Assembly (NCBI GenBank): GCA_017483985.1
Contig: JAFUUB010000119.1
Location: forward strand, 1-34,059
Reading direction: 5' to 3'
From: Bacteroidales bacterium
GTDB lineage: Bacteria > Bacteroidota > Bacteroidia > Bacteroidales > UBA932
Length of the DNA stretch: 34,059 nt
Under the pieces are notes generated by a model. That model had not been told where the DNA came from, did no database searches, and saw nothing but the letters and a program-made list of their open reading frames with translations. Positions within the stretch are counted from its first letter, which is position 1, and every line of letters begins with the position of its first letter. Below, piece after piece: positions 1 to 6,578 of this stretch. The position numbers were made by a program, and so were the translations under genes.

Positions 1-9
1 AAAGAAAAA

Positions 10-26
10 GAGGTGCAGTGCACCTC
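10..26. repeat. 17-base palindrome at the left edge
   Basis: GAGGTGCA and TGCACCTC are perfect inverted copies separated by one base. Read on the reverse strand the hairpin is followed by a T-rich run (the A-rich bases 1-9), so it resembles a reverse-strand rho-independent terminator. However, no reverse-strand gene lies immediately to its right. It could equally be a protein-binding palindrome or the edge of a lost element. Confidence 0.4.
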
Positions 27-135
27 AAGAATAGCTTGTTATCTAAGTCCTTAACACTGCTGGGCACAACAAGCTGAAAACCATGCAGAGGACACCGGTT
101 TATGTCAAGATTTGATAACAATTGTCTTTGGATAA

Positions 136-167
136 CAGGTGTTATCAAAAGATTGTGATAACACCTG
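136..167. repeat. 12-bp perfect inverted repeat at the start of the ssb fragment
   Basis: CAGGTGTTATCA (136-147) and TGATAACACCTG (156-167) are perfect inverted copies with an 8-base spacer. A further GATAACA copy sits at 131-137 and another at 114-120, so the motif recurs four times in about 50 bases. The right arm is the first part of the recognisable ssb coding sequence, so the repeat marks the point where ssb homology is lost. It may be a recombination or inversion scar, an operator, or an assembly fold-back. Confidence 0.75.
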
Positions 168-366
168 GTTTGACGTAGCCGCCTGGGAAGGGAAAGGCAT
201 GCCGGACCTGACCCGGATCCAGAAGGGCTCCCCCGTCCAGGTCTTCGGCCGCATCCGGATGCGGTCCTATACCACGGCCGCCGGCGTGGAACGGCTTGAG
301 CCGGAAGTCCGGGCCAGCCGGGTCGTCCTGCTCGATCCCGAAATCAAACTTTCCCCCTCGATGTAA
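139..366 (+). pseudogene. 5'-truncated single-stranded DNA-binding protein (SSB) fragment
   Basis: The recognisable reading frame runs from about 157 and ends with TAA at 364-366. Residues resembling the second half of an SSB OB-fold are visible: NTWFDVAAWEGKGMPDL, then KGSPVQVFGRIRMRSY, then a C-terminal EVRASRVVLLD strand. Bacteroidales SSBs begin with about 50 further residues (an MNKV..IGN..-like first strand) that are absent here. Upstream in frame there is a TAA at 133-135, and the only possible start is a GTG at 139 inside an inverted repeat. The product would be about 75 residues and lack the first part of the DNA-binding fold, so it is probably non-functional. The stop codon lies one base before the ATG of the next gene. 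Confidence 0.6.
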
Positions 367-367
367 T

Positions 368-2311
368 ATGAGAAAGCTGCTTTGGGCCGGGTGTCTGCTG
401 GCCTTACTGGCGGGAAGCTGCGGCATGCACCGGAAAATCAGCAAGTTGCCCGACCATGCCGTGGGTATCGCGCCGGATGAGGGGCCCATCCTGCCGGAAC
501 CCGACGTACGGGAACTGGTCCGCGATACGCTGACCGTCCAGGACGAATCCGGCCGCGAGGTCCTGATCATGCGGGCGGTACGGGATGAAGACGGCGAGAT
601 GGTCGCCACGGATGTCCTCCAGGCGGCCCGGGTAACCGCCCGGTTCCGCAACGTGGCGGAGCGCGGCGGGAAAGTGGACCTGCGATTCGAAGTCCGGGTT
701 CCGGAGCAGATGCAGGACAGCCGCTGGCAGCTGCGCTTCTATCCGCAGATGGACCTGCTGGGAGAAGAGATCCCGCTGGAGCCCGTCCTGATCACCGGAG
801 CGGCCTACCGGAAAGCGCAACTGCGGGGTTACCAGCATTACCAGCGCTTCCTGGATTCCATCATCCGGGACTCTGTACGGTTTCGGGACCGGCGGCAGCT
901 CGAACTGTTCATCCGCCGGAACCTGCCGGGCCTGTACCGGTACCGCAACGACACGACCCTGGTCAGCGAGGAGGCGTTCGCCTCGGCCTACGGCGTCACG
1001 CAGCAAGAGGCCGTCCGGCACTATACCCTTTGGTATAAGGTCAGGCGGAATGACCGGAAGATCGCCCGGAAAGGATACATGTTCGACCGCTACGTCCGCG
1101 CCCCGATCCTGACGGAAGGGCTCCGCCTCGATACGGTCATGACCGGTCCGGAGCAGGAATTCATCTATTGCTATACCCAACCGGTACAGGTCCGTCCCGG
1201 ACTCCGGAAGGCCGACATCCGCCTGCAGGGAGCCATCTTCGAGCAGGAGCGGAAGATCTACCGGATTCCGGAAAGTGCGCCCATCACCTTCTACATCAGT
1301 TCCCTGAGCACGCTCGTCCAGCCCATGGAACGGTATGTATCCCAGGTTGTTGAGCGGCGGGCGGAGGCCCATACGGCCTGCTACATCGATTTCGAGGCCG
1401 GCAGTGCATCGATCCGTCCCGGAATGGGAGGGAACGAGGCGGAGATCGCCCGCATCCGGGCCAACCTGAAGGAGCTCGCGACCAGCGAGACGTTCGACAT
1501 CGATTCCATCGTCGTGACCGCTTCCTGCTCGCCGGAAGGCGAATACCGTTCCAACGAACGGCTGGCCCGGGACAGGTCCGACGCCGTTTCCGCCTATTTC
1601 AGCCGCATCCTCCGCCAGATACGGGATTCGGTGCGGCAGGAGACCGGAATCGTGGTCGACCTGACGAACGAGGGCCTCCCGTCAGGAGAGATCCGGTTCA
1701 TTCCGCGGTACCGGACCGAGAACTGGGAAGGCCTGGACGACCTGATCCGGCTGGACACCCTGCTCAGCCCGTTGGAAAAGGCCGGTTATGCCTCCATCCG
1801 GCAGATCCGGGATCCGGACCGGCGGGAAGCCGGCCTGCAGACGGAGCCCTATTACCGCTATTTGCGGGAAAGGATCTATCCCCGTCTCCGTTCGGTCCGT
1901 TTCGATTTCCATCTCCACCGCCGCGGCATGCTGCAGGACACCGTGATGACCACCGTTCCGGACACCGTGTACAGGAACGGGCTGCAGGCCATCCGCGACC
2001 GGGATTACGAGCGGGCCGTCACCCTGCTGCGGCCCTACCGGGATTACAACTGCGCCGTCGCTTACCTCTGCATGGACTACAACGCCTCCGCCCGGCAGAT
2101 TCTCGACGGTCTCGAACCGACGCCGGCCGTCCTTTACATGCGGGCCATTCTCCATGCCCGGACCGGCGAAGACCGCGCGGCTGTCCAGGCCTACCTGCAG
2201 GCCTGCAGACAGGATCCGGCCTTCGTGCACCGGGGCAACCTGGATCCGGAGATTTCCGGGCTCATCCGGCGGTATGACCTGAGCCCGGCATTACAAGAAG
2301 AAAACCATTAA
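368..2311 (+). CDS. OmpA-like lipoprotein of a type V fimbrial locus
   Basis: This is a 647-residue protein starting at the ATG at 368, chosen because it begins a lipoprotein signal peptide with lipobox LAGSC and modified Cys18; the longer frame from 296 overlaps ssb. After the export signal come a mixed region (about 30-330) and an OmpA-like segment from about residue 338 (CYIDFEAGSASIRP, then TASCSPEGEYRSNERLARDR near 383-403). That segment resembles the peptidoglycan-binding OmpA domain with its SPEG..N..L...R signature. A helical TPR-like tail follows from about residue 536 (NGLQAIRDRDYERAVTLL). I recall this architecture from Bacteroidales fimbrial loci, which fits the fimbrillin 18 bases downstream. 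An envelope role in supporting fimbria assembly or anchoring is inferred from context; the domain resemblance is by eye. Confidence 0.8.
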   Translation: MRKLLWAGCLLALLAGSCGMHRKISKLPDHAVGIAPDEGPILPEPDVRELVRDTLTVQDESGREVLIMRAVRDEDGEMVATDVLQAARVTARFRNVAERGGKVDLRFEVRVPEQMQDSRWQLRFYPQMDLLGEEIPLEPVLITGAAYRKAQLRGYQHYQRFLDSIIRDSVRFRDRRQLELFIRRNLPGLYRYRNDTTLVSEEAFASAYGVTQQEAVRHYTLWYKVRRNDRKIARKGYMFDRYVRAPILTEGLRLDTVMTGPEQEFIYCYTQPVQVRPGLRKADIRLQGAIFEQERKIYRIPESAPITFYISSLSTLVQPMERYVSQVVERRAEAHTACYIDFEAGSASIRPGMGGNEAEIARIRANLKELATSETFDIDSIVVTASCSPEGEYRSNERLARDRSDAVSAYFSRILRQIRDSVRQETGIVVDLTNEGLPSGEIRFIPRYRTENWEGLDDLIRLDTLLSPLEKAGYASIRQIRDPDRREAGLQTEPYYRYLRERIYPRLRSVRFDFHLHRRGMLQDTVMTTVPDTVYRNGLQAIRDRDYERAVTLLRPYRDYNCAVAYLCMDYNASARQILDGLEPTPAVLYMRAILHARTGEDRAAVQAYLQACRQDPAFVHRGNLDPEISGLIRRYDLSPALQEENH

Positions 2312-2329
2312 TATCCAATCCTTTATATC

Positions 2330-3385
2330 ATGAAAACAAAACTCTTACCCTTCGCAGCCCTGGCTGCCACCCTTTTGATTTCCTGTTCCCGGGAAGGGAC
2401 CGATTCCCGGGAGGTGCCCGGGGAAATCGGAACCATCCTGCTTTCCGTCGTCCCCGATGGCGCAGCCACCAAGGCCGGGACGCCGGACCTGACCGCCCTT
2501 TCCCACGAGACCCGCGTTGAAAAGGCAGACATCTATGTTTTCGAAAACAACGGCCTGCTGAACCTGCATCACACGACCGACAAGTTCACCGAGGACATTC
2601 CGCTTTCCGTCACCACGGGCGAAAAGCAGATCTGGGTCGTCCTGAACGGTCCGGCCCTGAACGGCATCGTACGCGTATCGGACCTGGAGGAAGCGATCAT
2701 TTCGCTCGCCGACAACCAGGCCACCCCCTCCGGCGGCACATTCACGATGGCGGGGAGCAATACCTGCAAGGTGACGGCCTCCGGGACGGTACCCTGCCAC
2801 ATCACCGCTGAACGGTTCGTCGCCCGCGTGCGGCTCTCCAAGGTCCATGTCCAATTGCCGGTCTCCTATGGTTCCGTCACCTTCCCGTACGTCATGCTCA
2901 CCAATGTCGTCGCAGACCAGCGGCTGGATGGCGGAAAGGGTCAGGGCGTATGGTACAACAAGAAAGGACGGACGGACAGCGGGGCCATCATCAACGGAAA
3001 CGGTTCCGCCAAGGCCCAGGCGGAGGCCGTGACCTTCCATGCATGGAACAAGCAGGTCAACAACGGGACGACGGTCGACCTGGCCGGAGAACCGATGTAT
3101 TTCTATGGTTTCGACAATCCGGCGACGCAGGACAAGACCGACGCGTACGGAGCGTTCCTCGAAGAGCCGACCCGTCTGGTCGTGGCGGCCGTCATCTCGG
3201 GTGGGACCTATTATTATCCGGTCACCATCCCCGCACTGGCCCGCAACAAGGCCTACGAGGTGGAACTGACCATCACGGGTCTCGGCTCCGATGATCCGGA
3301 TGTCATCCCCCAGCGAGGGACCGCCAGCGCCACCGTCACGGTGAAACCGTGGGGCGAAGGCGCCGTCATCAACGAGACGATCTGA
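2330..3385 (+). CDS. Fimbrillin (Mfa1/FimA-type fimbrial subunit) lipoprotein
   Basis: This 351-residue protein has a lipoprotein signal peptide (lipobox LISC, Cys19). A serine/acid-rich stretch is followed by DGAATKAGT, the kind of place where Bacteroidales fimbrillins are processed. The N-terminal domain then has the family pattern ..TRVEKADIYVFENNGLL... The C-terminus ends in a short edge strand, SATVTVKPWGEGAVINETI, with the VxPWG signature typical of Mfa1/FimA and Mfa-like proteins. In type V pili, prepilins are secreted as lipoproteins, trimmed by a protease and polymerised by strand exchange. The assembly mechanism is family knowledge. The gene lies between the OmpA-like lipoprotein and the Mfa2-type anchor in one operon. 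It could be either the stalk or an accessory tip subunit, and only one such subunit is present here. Confidence 0.82.
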   Translation: MKTKLLPFAALAATLLISCSREGTDSREVPGEIGTILLSVVPDGAATKAGTPDLTALSHETRVEKADIYVFENNGLLNLHHTTDKFTEDIPLSVTTGEKQIWVVLNGPALNGIVRVSDLEEAIISLADNQATPSGGTFTMAGSNTCKVTASGTVPCHITAERFVARVRLSKVHVQLPVSYGSVTFPYVMLTNVVADQRLDGGKGQGVWYNKKGRTDSGAIINGNGSAKAQAEAVTFHAWNKQVNNGTTVDLAGEPMYFYGFDNPATQDKTDAYGAFLEEPTRLVVAAVISGGTYYYPVTIPALARNKAYEVELTITGLGSDDPDVIPQRGTASATVTVKPWGEGAVINETI

Positions 3386-3453
3386 TACCTTCCATTATTT
3401 TAGCAGGCTCCAGCTGCAGGGATGTACCCGGAGCCGTATTAATCCAGCAAACC

Positions 3454-4224
3454 ATGAAATCGTATTCTGCAATCCTTCTGACAGTCTGTCTGTTAACGGT
3501 ATCCTGTTCCATCCGGGAAGAGCGGGCAGGCTGCCCCTGCCGCCTGGAAGCCAACCTGGACAGGTTCGCCCGGCACGCCCGTCAGGTCAGCATCGCCGTC
3601 TGGGACGGACCGCAGACCTGGCAGGAAACCGTACCGGCGAAGGGGACATACACGCGGGAGGTCACGAAAGGGATCCTCTTCCTGTCGGCCTGGTCCGGCC
3701 AGCGGGCGGGACGCCTGTCGGGCAGCCAGCTCTCCATGCCGCCCCGGGCCGAGCCGGACAGCCTGCAGGTGTATACGGCCCGGCTGGACTGCCAGAATGA
3801 GGTGACCCGCGTCGAGACCCTGCCGCACAAGCAGTTCTGCCATGTCACCCTCCGGGTCGTCCGGGATCCGGATGTCCCCTATCCCTATCAATTCTATGTG
3901 GAAAGCGGCTGCTGCGGCATCGACCTGCGGGACCTATCCCCGGTTGCCGGAGAACACATCTTCCCGGTCAGGGAAACCGGGGACGGGGTTTTCGGATTCA
4001 ACCTGCTGCGCCACAGCCCGGGCGCCGATATCGCCCTGGCCATCTACGACCAGACAAAACGGGCCGATGCCCTGCCGATCGGGGACTGGATGCGGGAGAT
4101 CGGGTATGACTGGCTGGCGGAGGACCTGGCAGACGTCACCTTTGACGTCGACTATGCCCGGCAACGGGTCCGGATCTCCCTGGCAGACTGGGGACCCGGA
4201 GCGGTCGTAGAACGGGAATACTGA
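3454..4224 (+). CDS. Mfa2/FimB-type fimbrial anchor lipoprotein
   Basis: This is a 256-residue protein. The ATG at 3454 was chosen because it opens a lipoprotein signal peptide (LTVSC, Cys18). The mature start, SIREERAGCPCRLEANL, matches the cysteine-containing N-terminus common in FimB/Mfa2-family proteins, followed by strands such as QVSIAVWDG. A pair of cysteines near residue 152 (SGCCGIDL) is also visible. Family members stay in the outer membrane as lipoproteins and terminate or anchor fimbriae at the cell surface, setting their length. The gene is 68 bases downstream of the fimbrillin gene and is the last gene of the operon. It ends 12 bases from the convergent GH53 gene with no obvious terminator between them. 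The family call is by eye; a divergent fimbrillin-like accessory protein is the alternative. Confidence 0.7.
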   Translation: MKSYSAILLTVCLLTVSCSIREERAGCPCRLEANLDRFARHARQVSIAVWDGPQTWQETVPAKGTYTREVTKGILFLSAWSGQRAGRLSGSQLSMPPRAEPDSLQVYTARLDCQNEVTRVETLPHKQFCHVTLRVVRDPDVPYPYQFYVESGCCGIDLRDLSPVAGEHIFPVRETGDGVFGFNLLRHSPGADIALAIYDQTKRADALPIGDWMREIGYDWLAEDLADVTFDVDYARQRVRISLADWGPGAVVEREY

Positions 4225-4236
4225 GAAAGGCCGGAG

Positions 4237-5343
4237 CTACAGGGACAGGTTTTTCCAGGCCGCCGGGAGGACCTGGCGGGAAGGATCGGCGAAGAAGTCG
4301 CTGTAATGGAAATCGATCATGACGTCCAGGCCGGCGTCCTTGGCCCGTTTGGCCTTGGCGACCACGTCATCCTTGGCGCACCAGCCGTCCTGCGGATCCA
4401 CCCAGACGCGCAGCCGGACCGCGGTCATGCCGCAGCCCTTCAGGATCTGGAAGAGGTCCTTCACGTTGCCGGAAGCGTCCTTGAACTTTTTACCGTCCTT
4501 CTCCATCTCGGTGCACCAGCTGACATCAGCCCCGCTGGCCCAGCCTTCACGGGCGGTCTCGAACGGATCCAGGATGGCCGTCGGCCTGAAGTCGCTGTCA
4601 AAGGCGCCCATGTCATAGGCATTCCAGCTTCCGCCGCCCCAGGAACTCGGGATCTTCTTGTAGATGGCCGGTTTCCAGGTGCCGTCCACTTCCGGTTCCC
4701 AATAGAAGACACCGGCGCAGCGGCTGATCGCCCGGGCGGAGGACATGAAGGATTCCAGACAGGACTTCGCCGTCTCGAGCTGCGCCTTTTTGACGCCGAC
4801 CTCACATACCATAACGTCACAGTTGAAATGGTTGATCAATGCTTTGATCTGACTGAGTGCGCTAGTATTACACGTTTCCCAGTTGTCTTCGGACATCGGA
4901 TAATGCGACAAACCGATGATATCAAATTTCCCTCCATTTCCCTTAAAATCTGAAAACCATCCAACATTTTCGGAGTCAAAAGCATTGTTCAGATGGACAA
5001 TGACCTTGGCAGATGGAAAGACTTTCTTGACAGCGTCATAACCGGCATTGCTGAGTTGGACATAGTTTTTTACACTAGAAGGAACTCTAGCTCCGTTATC
5101 CCATAAGATCTTTCCCAAGTCCCAAAGCATTCCATCGCGGGTCTCGTTGCCGACCTGTACCCACTTCACCTCAACGCCGGCAGACTTCAGCGCCTGCAGC
5201 ACCTCAGTCGTATGGTCCGTCACCTGGGAGGTCAGTGTCGCGGTCGGCGTGGGTTCCGGGTCCGGCGTGGAGGAACCGCCGCATGCAGAAAGAACGAGGG
5301 CCAGGGTGGCCAGGAGGGCCGGGAATCTATGGAAGGGTTTCAT
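4237..5343 (-). CDS. GH53 endo-beta-1,4-galactanase lipoprotein with swapped (circularly permuted) halves
   Basis: This is a 368-residue secreted lipoprotein (lipobox LSAC, Cys21) with a Pro/Thr linker to about residue 34. Two halves of a GH53 (beta/alpha)8 barrel are present in reversed order. Residues 37-262 are the usual C-terminal half, with acid/base Glu67 in VQVGNE, nucleophile Glu181 in MVCEVG, and GVFYWEPEVDG. Residues 268-368 are the usual N-terminal half: GADVSWCTEME, then GMTAVRLRVWVDP, then DVMIDFHYSDFFADP. The protein ends AAWKNLSL, exactly where a normal GH53 continues into LTSQVTDHTTEVLQALKSAG, which is where this one begins. All expected catalytic residues are retained. GH53 enzymes cut beta-1,4-galactan side chains of pectin, which fits an organism that also uses rhamnose. 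Bases 4861-5100 are about 42% GC against about 68% in the line 4501-4560. Alternatives are a deletion between tandem copies or an assembly error. Confidence 0.85.
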   Translation of the reverse strand: MKPFHRFPALLATLALVLSACGGSSTPDPEPTPTATLTSQVTDHTTEVLQALKSAGVEVKWVQVGNETRDGMLWDLGKILWDNGARVPSSVKNYVQLSNAGYDAVKKVFPSAKVIVHLNNAFDSENVGWFSDFKGNGGKFDIIGLSHYPMSEDNWETCNTSALSQIKALINHFNCDVMVCEVGVKKAQLETAKSCLESFMSSARAISRCAGVFYWEPEVDGTWKPAIYKKIPSSWGGGSWNAYDMGAFDSDFRPTAILDPFETAREGWASGADVSWCTEMEKDGKKFKDASGNVKDLFQILKGCGMTAVRLRVWVDPQDGWCAKDDVVAKAKRAKDAGLDVMIDFHYSDFFADPSRQVLPAAWKNLSL

Positions 5344-5367
5344 TTTTGTTCAGTGTTACAATCCAGG

Positions 5368-5400
5368 CTAAGGTAGGTTTTTTGCTTGCGAATCGCAAAA
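5368..5400 (-). promoter_or_regulatory. Promoter of the GH53 gene
   Basis: Read on the reverse strand, TTTTG (5400-5396) is followed after 20 bases by TACCTTAG (5375-5368). This matches the Bacteroidota TTTG / TAnnTTTG pattern with one mismatch. It lies about 25 bases before the GH53 start codon. It overlaps the forward tmRNA promoter across the palindrome TTGCG-AAT-CGCAA (5386-5398). Confidence 0.5.
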
Positions 5401-5415
5401 GATTGTGTACATTTG
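5386..5415 (+). promoter_or_regulatory. Promoter of the tmRNA gene
   Basis: TTG (5386-5388), then 19 bases, then a perfect TAnnTTTG box, TACATTTG (5408-5415), matches the Bacteroidota primary-sigma promoter. Transcription would start near 5422, leaving a leader of about 30 bases before the mature tmRNA 5' end. That fits the 5' processing expected for tmRNA. Confidence 0.55.
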
Positions 5416-5452
5416 CAACGTCTGGACAGTGTTTTGCATCTGACTGGAACAT

Positions 5453-5850
5453 GGGGATGTTTTGGTTTTGACAGCGCTGATGTCGGACAGTAAGCATGCC
5501 GGGCTCCGGGAAATGGCCCGTAAAAACCGTCTCCCGCCAAATTCAGTTGCCAACAACAACTACGCACTCGCTGCCTAATCTGACCAAGTCAATTAGCTTA
5601 ATCCGCGACGCCTAGGCTGCGTCGCCGACGAGTATCCCTCGGACTTTAGGCCGGTTATGTTCCGATCCAGGGGTATCAATCAAACCGGATGCGCGGGAAG
5701 GACGCCCCTATGTCCCGCTAAGCTTCAGGGGATAAGCCGCAGATGGCCCGCCTTCCGGCAGCCTGCGGTCGAAAACCAAAGGAACGGATAAGCATGTAGA
5801 AAGCTGCCTGGTGCGGCGTTTGGACGGCGGTTCGAGTCCGCCCATCTCCA
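5453..5850 (+). ncRNA. ssrA: Transfer-messenger RNA (tmRNA)
   Basis: The 5' end GGGGATG (5453-5459) pairs over seven bases (one G-U) with the 3' CATCTCC (5843-5849), followed by discriminator A5850. The T-arm is GGCGG-TTCGAGT-CCGCC (5826-5842). Just after the 5' strand lies TTTTGGTTTTGACAGC, the conserved D-loop-like tmRNA sequence. The internal reading frame encodes a degradation tag ending in YALAA with a TAA stop at 5576-5578; the tag reads (V)ANNNYALAA from 5546 or 5549. tmRNA with SmpB rescues stalled ribosomes and tags the nascent chain for proteolysis. The length of 398 bases is normal. Antisense frames through it that encode MGGLEPPSKRR-like peptides are artefacts. CCA is not encoded after the discriminator. 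Confidence 0.95.
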
Positions 5851-5884
5851 CAAACTTTTTACAAACAGAAAACCGGGAAAGGAG

Positions 5885-6220
5885 TTGAAAGTCATCGAGA
5901 ACACAGTCATCCCCTTCCCCGGTTTTCTGGGTCTGAACCTTTTCGGCATCATCTTCGTCCGCAAAGAAATCTGGTCCCGGCTCGGCACACCGGGCAGGGC
6001 CATCCTCCTGCGTCATGAGGCCATTCACACCGCCCAGATGCGAGAATTGGGTTTCTTCGGGTTTTACCTGCTGTATTTCCTGGGATGGACCTGGCGCCTG
6101 GTATTCCACACCCGGACAGCCTACCGCGGAATCAGTTTCGAGCGCGAGGCCCGCATCCACGAATCCGACCCGGCTTACCTCCTTTGCCGCCGACCCTTCG
6201 CACAATGGCGGAAGACCTGA
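5885..6220 (+). CDS. Small conserved HExxH-containing protein of unknown function
   Basis: This 111-residue protein probably starts at TTG 5885, directly after AAAGGAG; no ATG is available in frame. The pattern is an N-terminal segment NTVIPFPGFLGLNLFGIIFV, then RHEAIHTAQMRELGF with an HEAIH (HExxH) motif near residue 44. A hydrophobic stretch FYLLYFLGWTWRLVF and a conserved tail SFEREARIHESDPAYL follow. I recall similar short proteins in many Bacteroidales, with the same HExIH..Q, SFE.EA..HE..YL and terminal RRPFA order. HExxH with a downstream glutamate is a zinc-metalloprotease arrangement, but the protein is far shorter than known proteases, so enzymatic activity is only a possibility. 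It starts 35 bases after tmRNA and may share its transcript. Confidence 0.65.
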   Translation: MKVIENTVIPFPGFLGLNLFGIIFVRKEIWSRLGTPGRAILLRHEAIHTAQMRELGFFGFYLLYFLGWTWRLVFHTRTAYRGISFEREARIHESDPAYLLCRRPFAQWRKT

Positions 6221-6230
6221 ATTGATCGAT

Positions 6231-6271
6231 TTTGCAAGTAGTGTCCCAGAATTCGGGACACTACTTGCAAA
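6231..6271. repeat. 17-bp perfect inverted repeat (hairpin 1)
   Basis: Arms 6231-6247 (TTTGCAAGTAGTGTCCC) and 6255-6271 are perfect inverted copies around a 7-base loop, AGAATTC. Six Ts occur at 6279-6284 on the forward strand, so it may act as a terminator for the tmRNA and small-protein transcript. The core GGGACACTACT recurs in the next hairpin, which suggests a repeat family rather than a simple terminator. Confidence 0.8.
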
Positions 6272-6283
6272 TAAGGCCTTTTT

Positions 6284-6320
6284 TGTCAGTAGTCTCGTCT
6301 TTTCAGGGACACTACTGACA
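6284..6320. repeat. Inverted repeat (hairpin 2) sharing its core with hairpin 1
   Basis: TGTCAGTAGT (6284-6293) and ACTACTGACA (6311-6320) are perfect inverted copies. The stem continues imperfectly inward (CTC against GGGAC). The right arm, GGGACACTACTGACA, repeats the core of the preceding hairpin. Confidence 0.7.
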
Positions 6321-6346
6321 CTTTGGGGGCGCAGGACCCTAAAATG

Positions 6347-6379
6347 AACAAGGGGTTACCATCACGGCAGCCCCTTGTT
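6347..6379. repeat. Inverted repeat (hairpin 3)
   Basis: AACAAGGGG (6347-6355) and CCCCTTGTT (6371-6379) are perfect inverted copies. With inner pairs (GGTAA against CTGCC on the reverse strand) the stem reaches about 14 positions with one mismatch and one G-U. There is no strong T run on either side. The rest of the 6221-6578 gap is AT-rich. It has a 25-codon ATG frame at 6415-6492 with no supporting signal, and a promoter-like box just before the MATE gene. Confidence 0.6.
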
Positions 6380-6563
6380 GCTAACTAATAACCACTAACT
6401 GATAACTAACCAATATGAAACAACGCGAATGCGTTCTATCTATTGCATCGCAAAAGTGCAATATTTTTACGAAAATTACAAATCTTTTTTAAACCGCTTG
6501 AAATCTTTTGCAGCAAAATCCGCGAAATGGGTCCCAAGTCCTCGCAATTCACCGTATTTTGCC

Positions 6564-6571
6564 TAAATTTG
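6564..6571 (+). promoter_or_regulatory. -7 box upstream of the MATE operon
   Basis: TAAATTTG fits TAnnTTTG exactly and ends 7 bases before the MATE ATG. No clear TTTG lies 19-21 bases upstream. If used, the transcript would be nearly leaderless. Confidence 0.4.
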
Positions 6572-6578
6572 TAGGCTT

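Noticed and set aside
5800..5850. A tRNA 3' fragment or attachment-site remnant
   Set aside because: The T-arm and acceptor strand are the 3' end of the complete tmRNA, whose 5' partner strand lies at 5453.
5708..6205. Reverse-strand frames encoding MGGLEPPSKRR- and WADSNRRPNAAPGS-like peptides
   Set aside because: These are well-known spurious translations of the antisense of tmRNA or tRNA T-arm sequence.
6415..6492. A 25-codon leader peptide before the MATE gene
   Set aside because: It has no ribosome-binding site or attenuator structure, and the composition is that of AT-rich spacer DNA.
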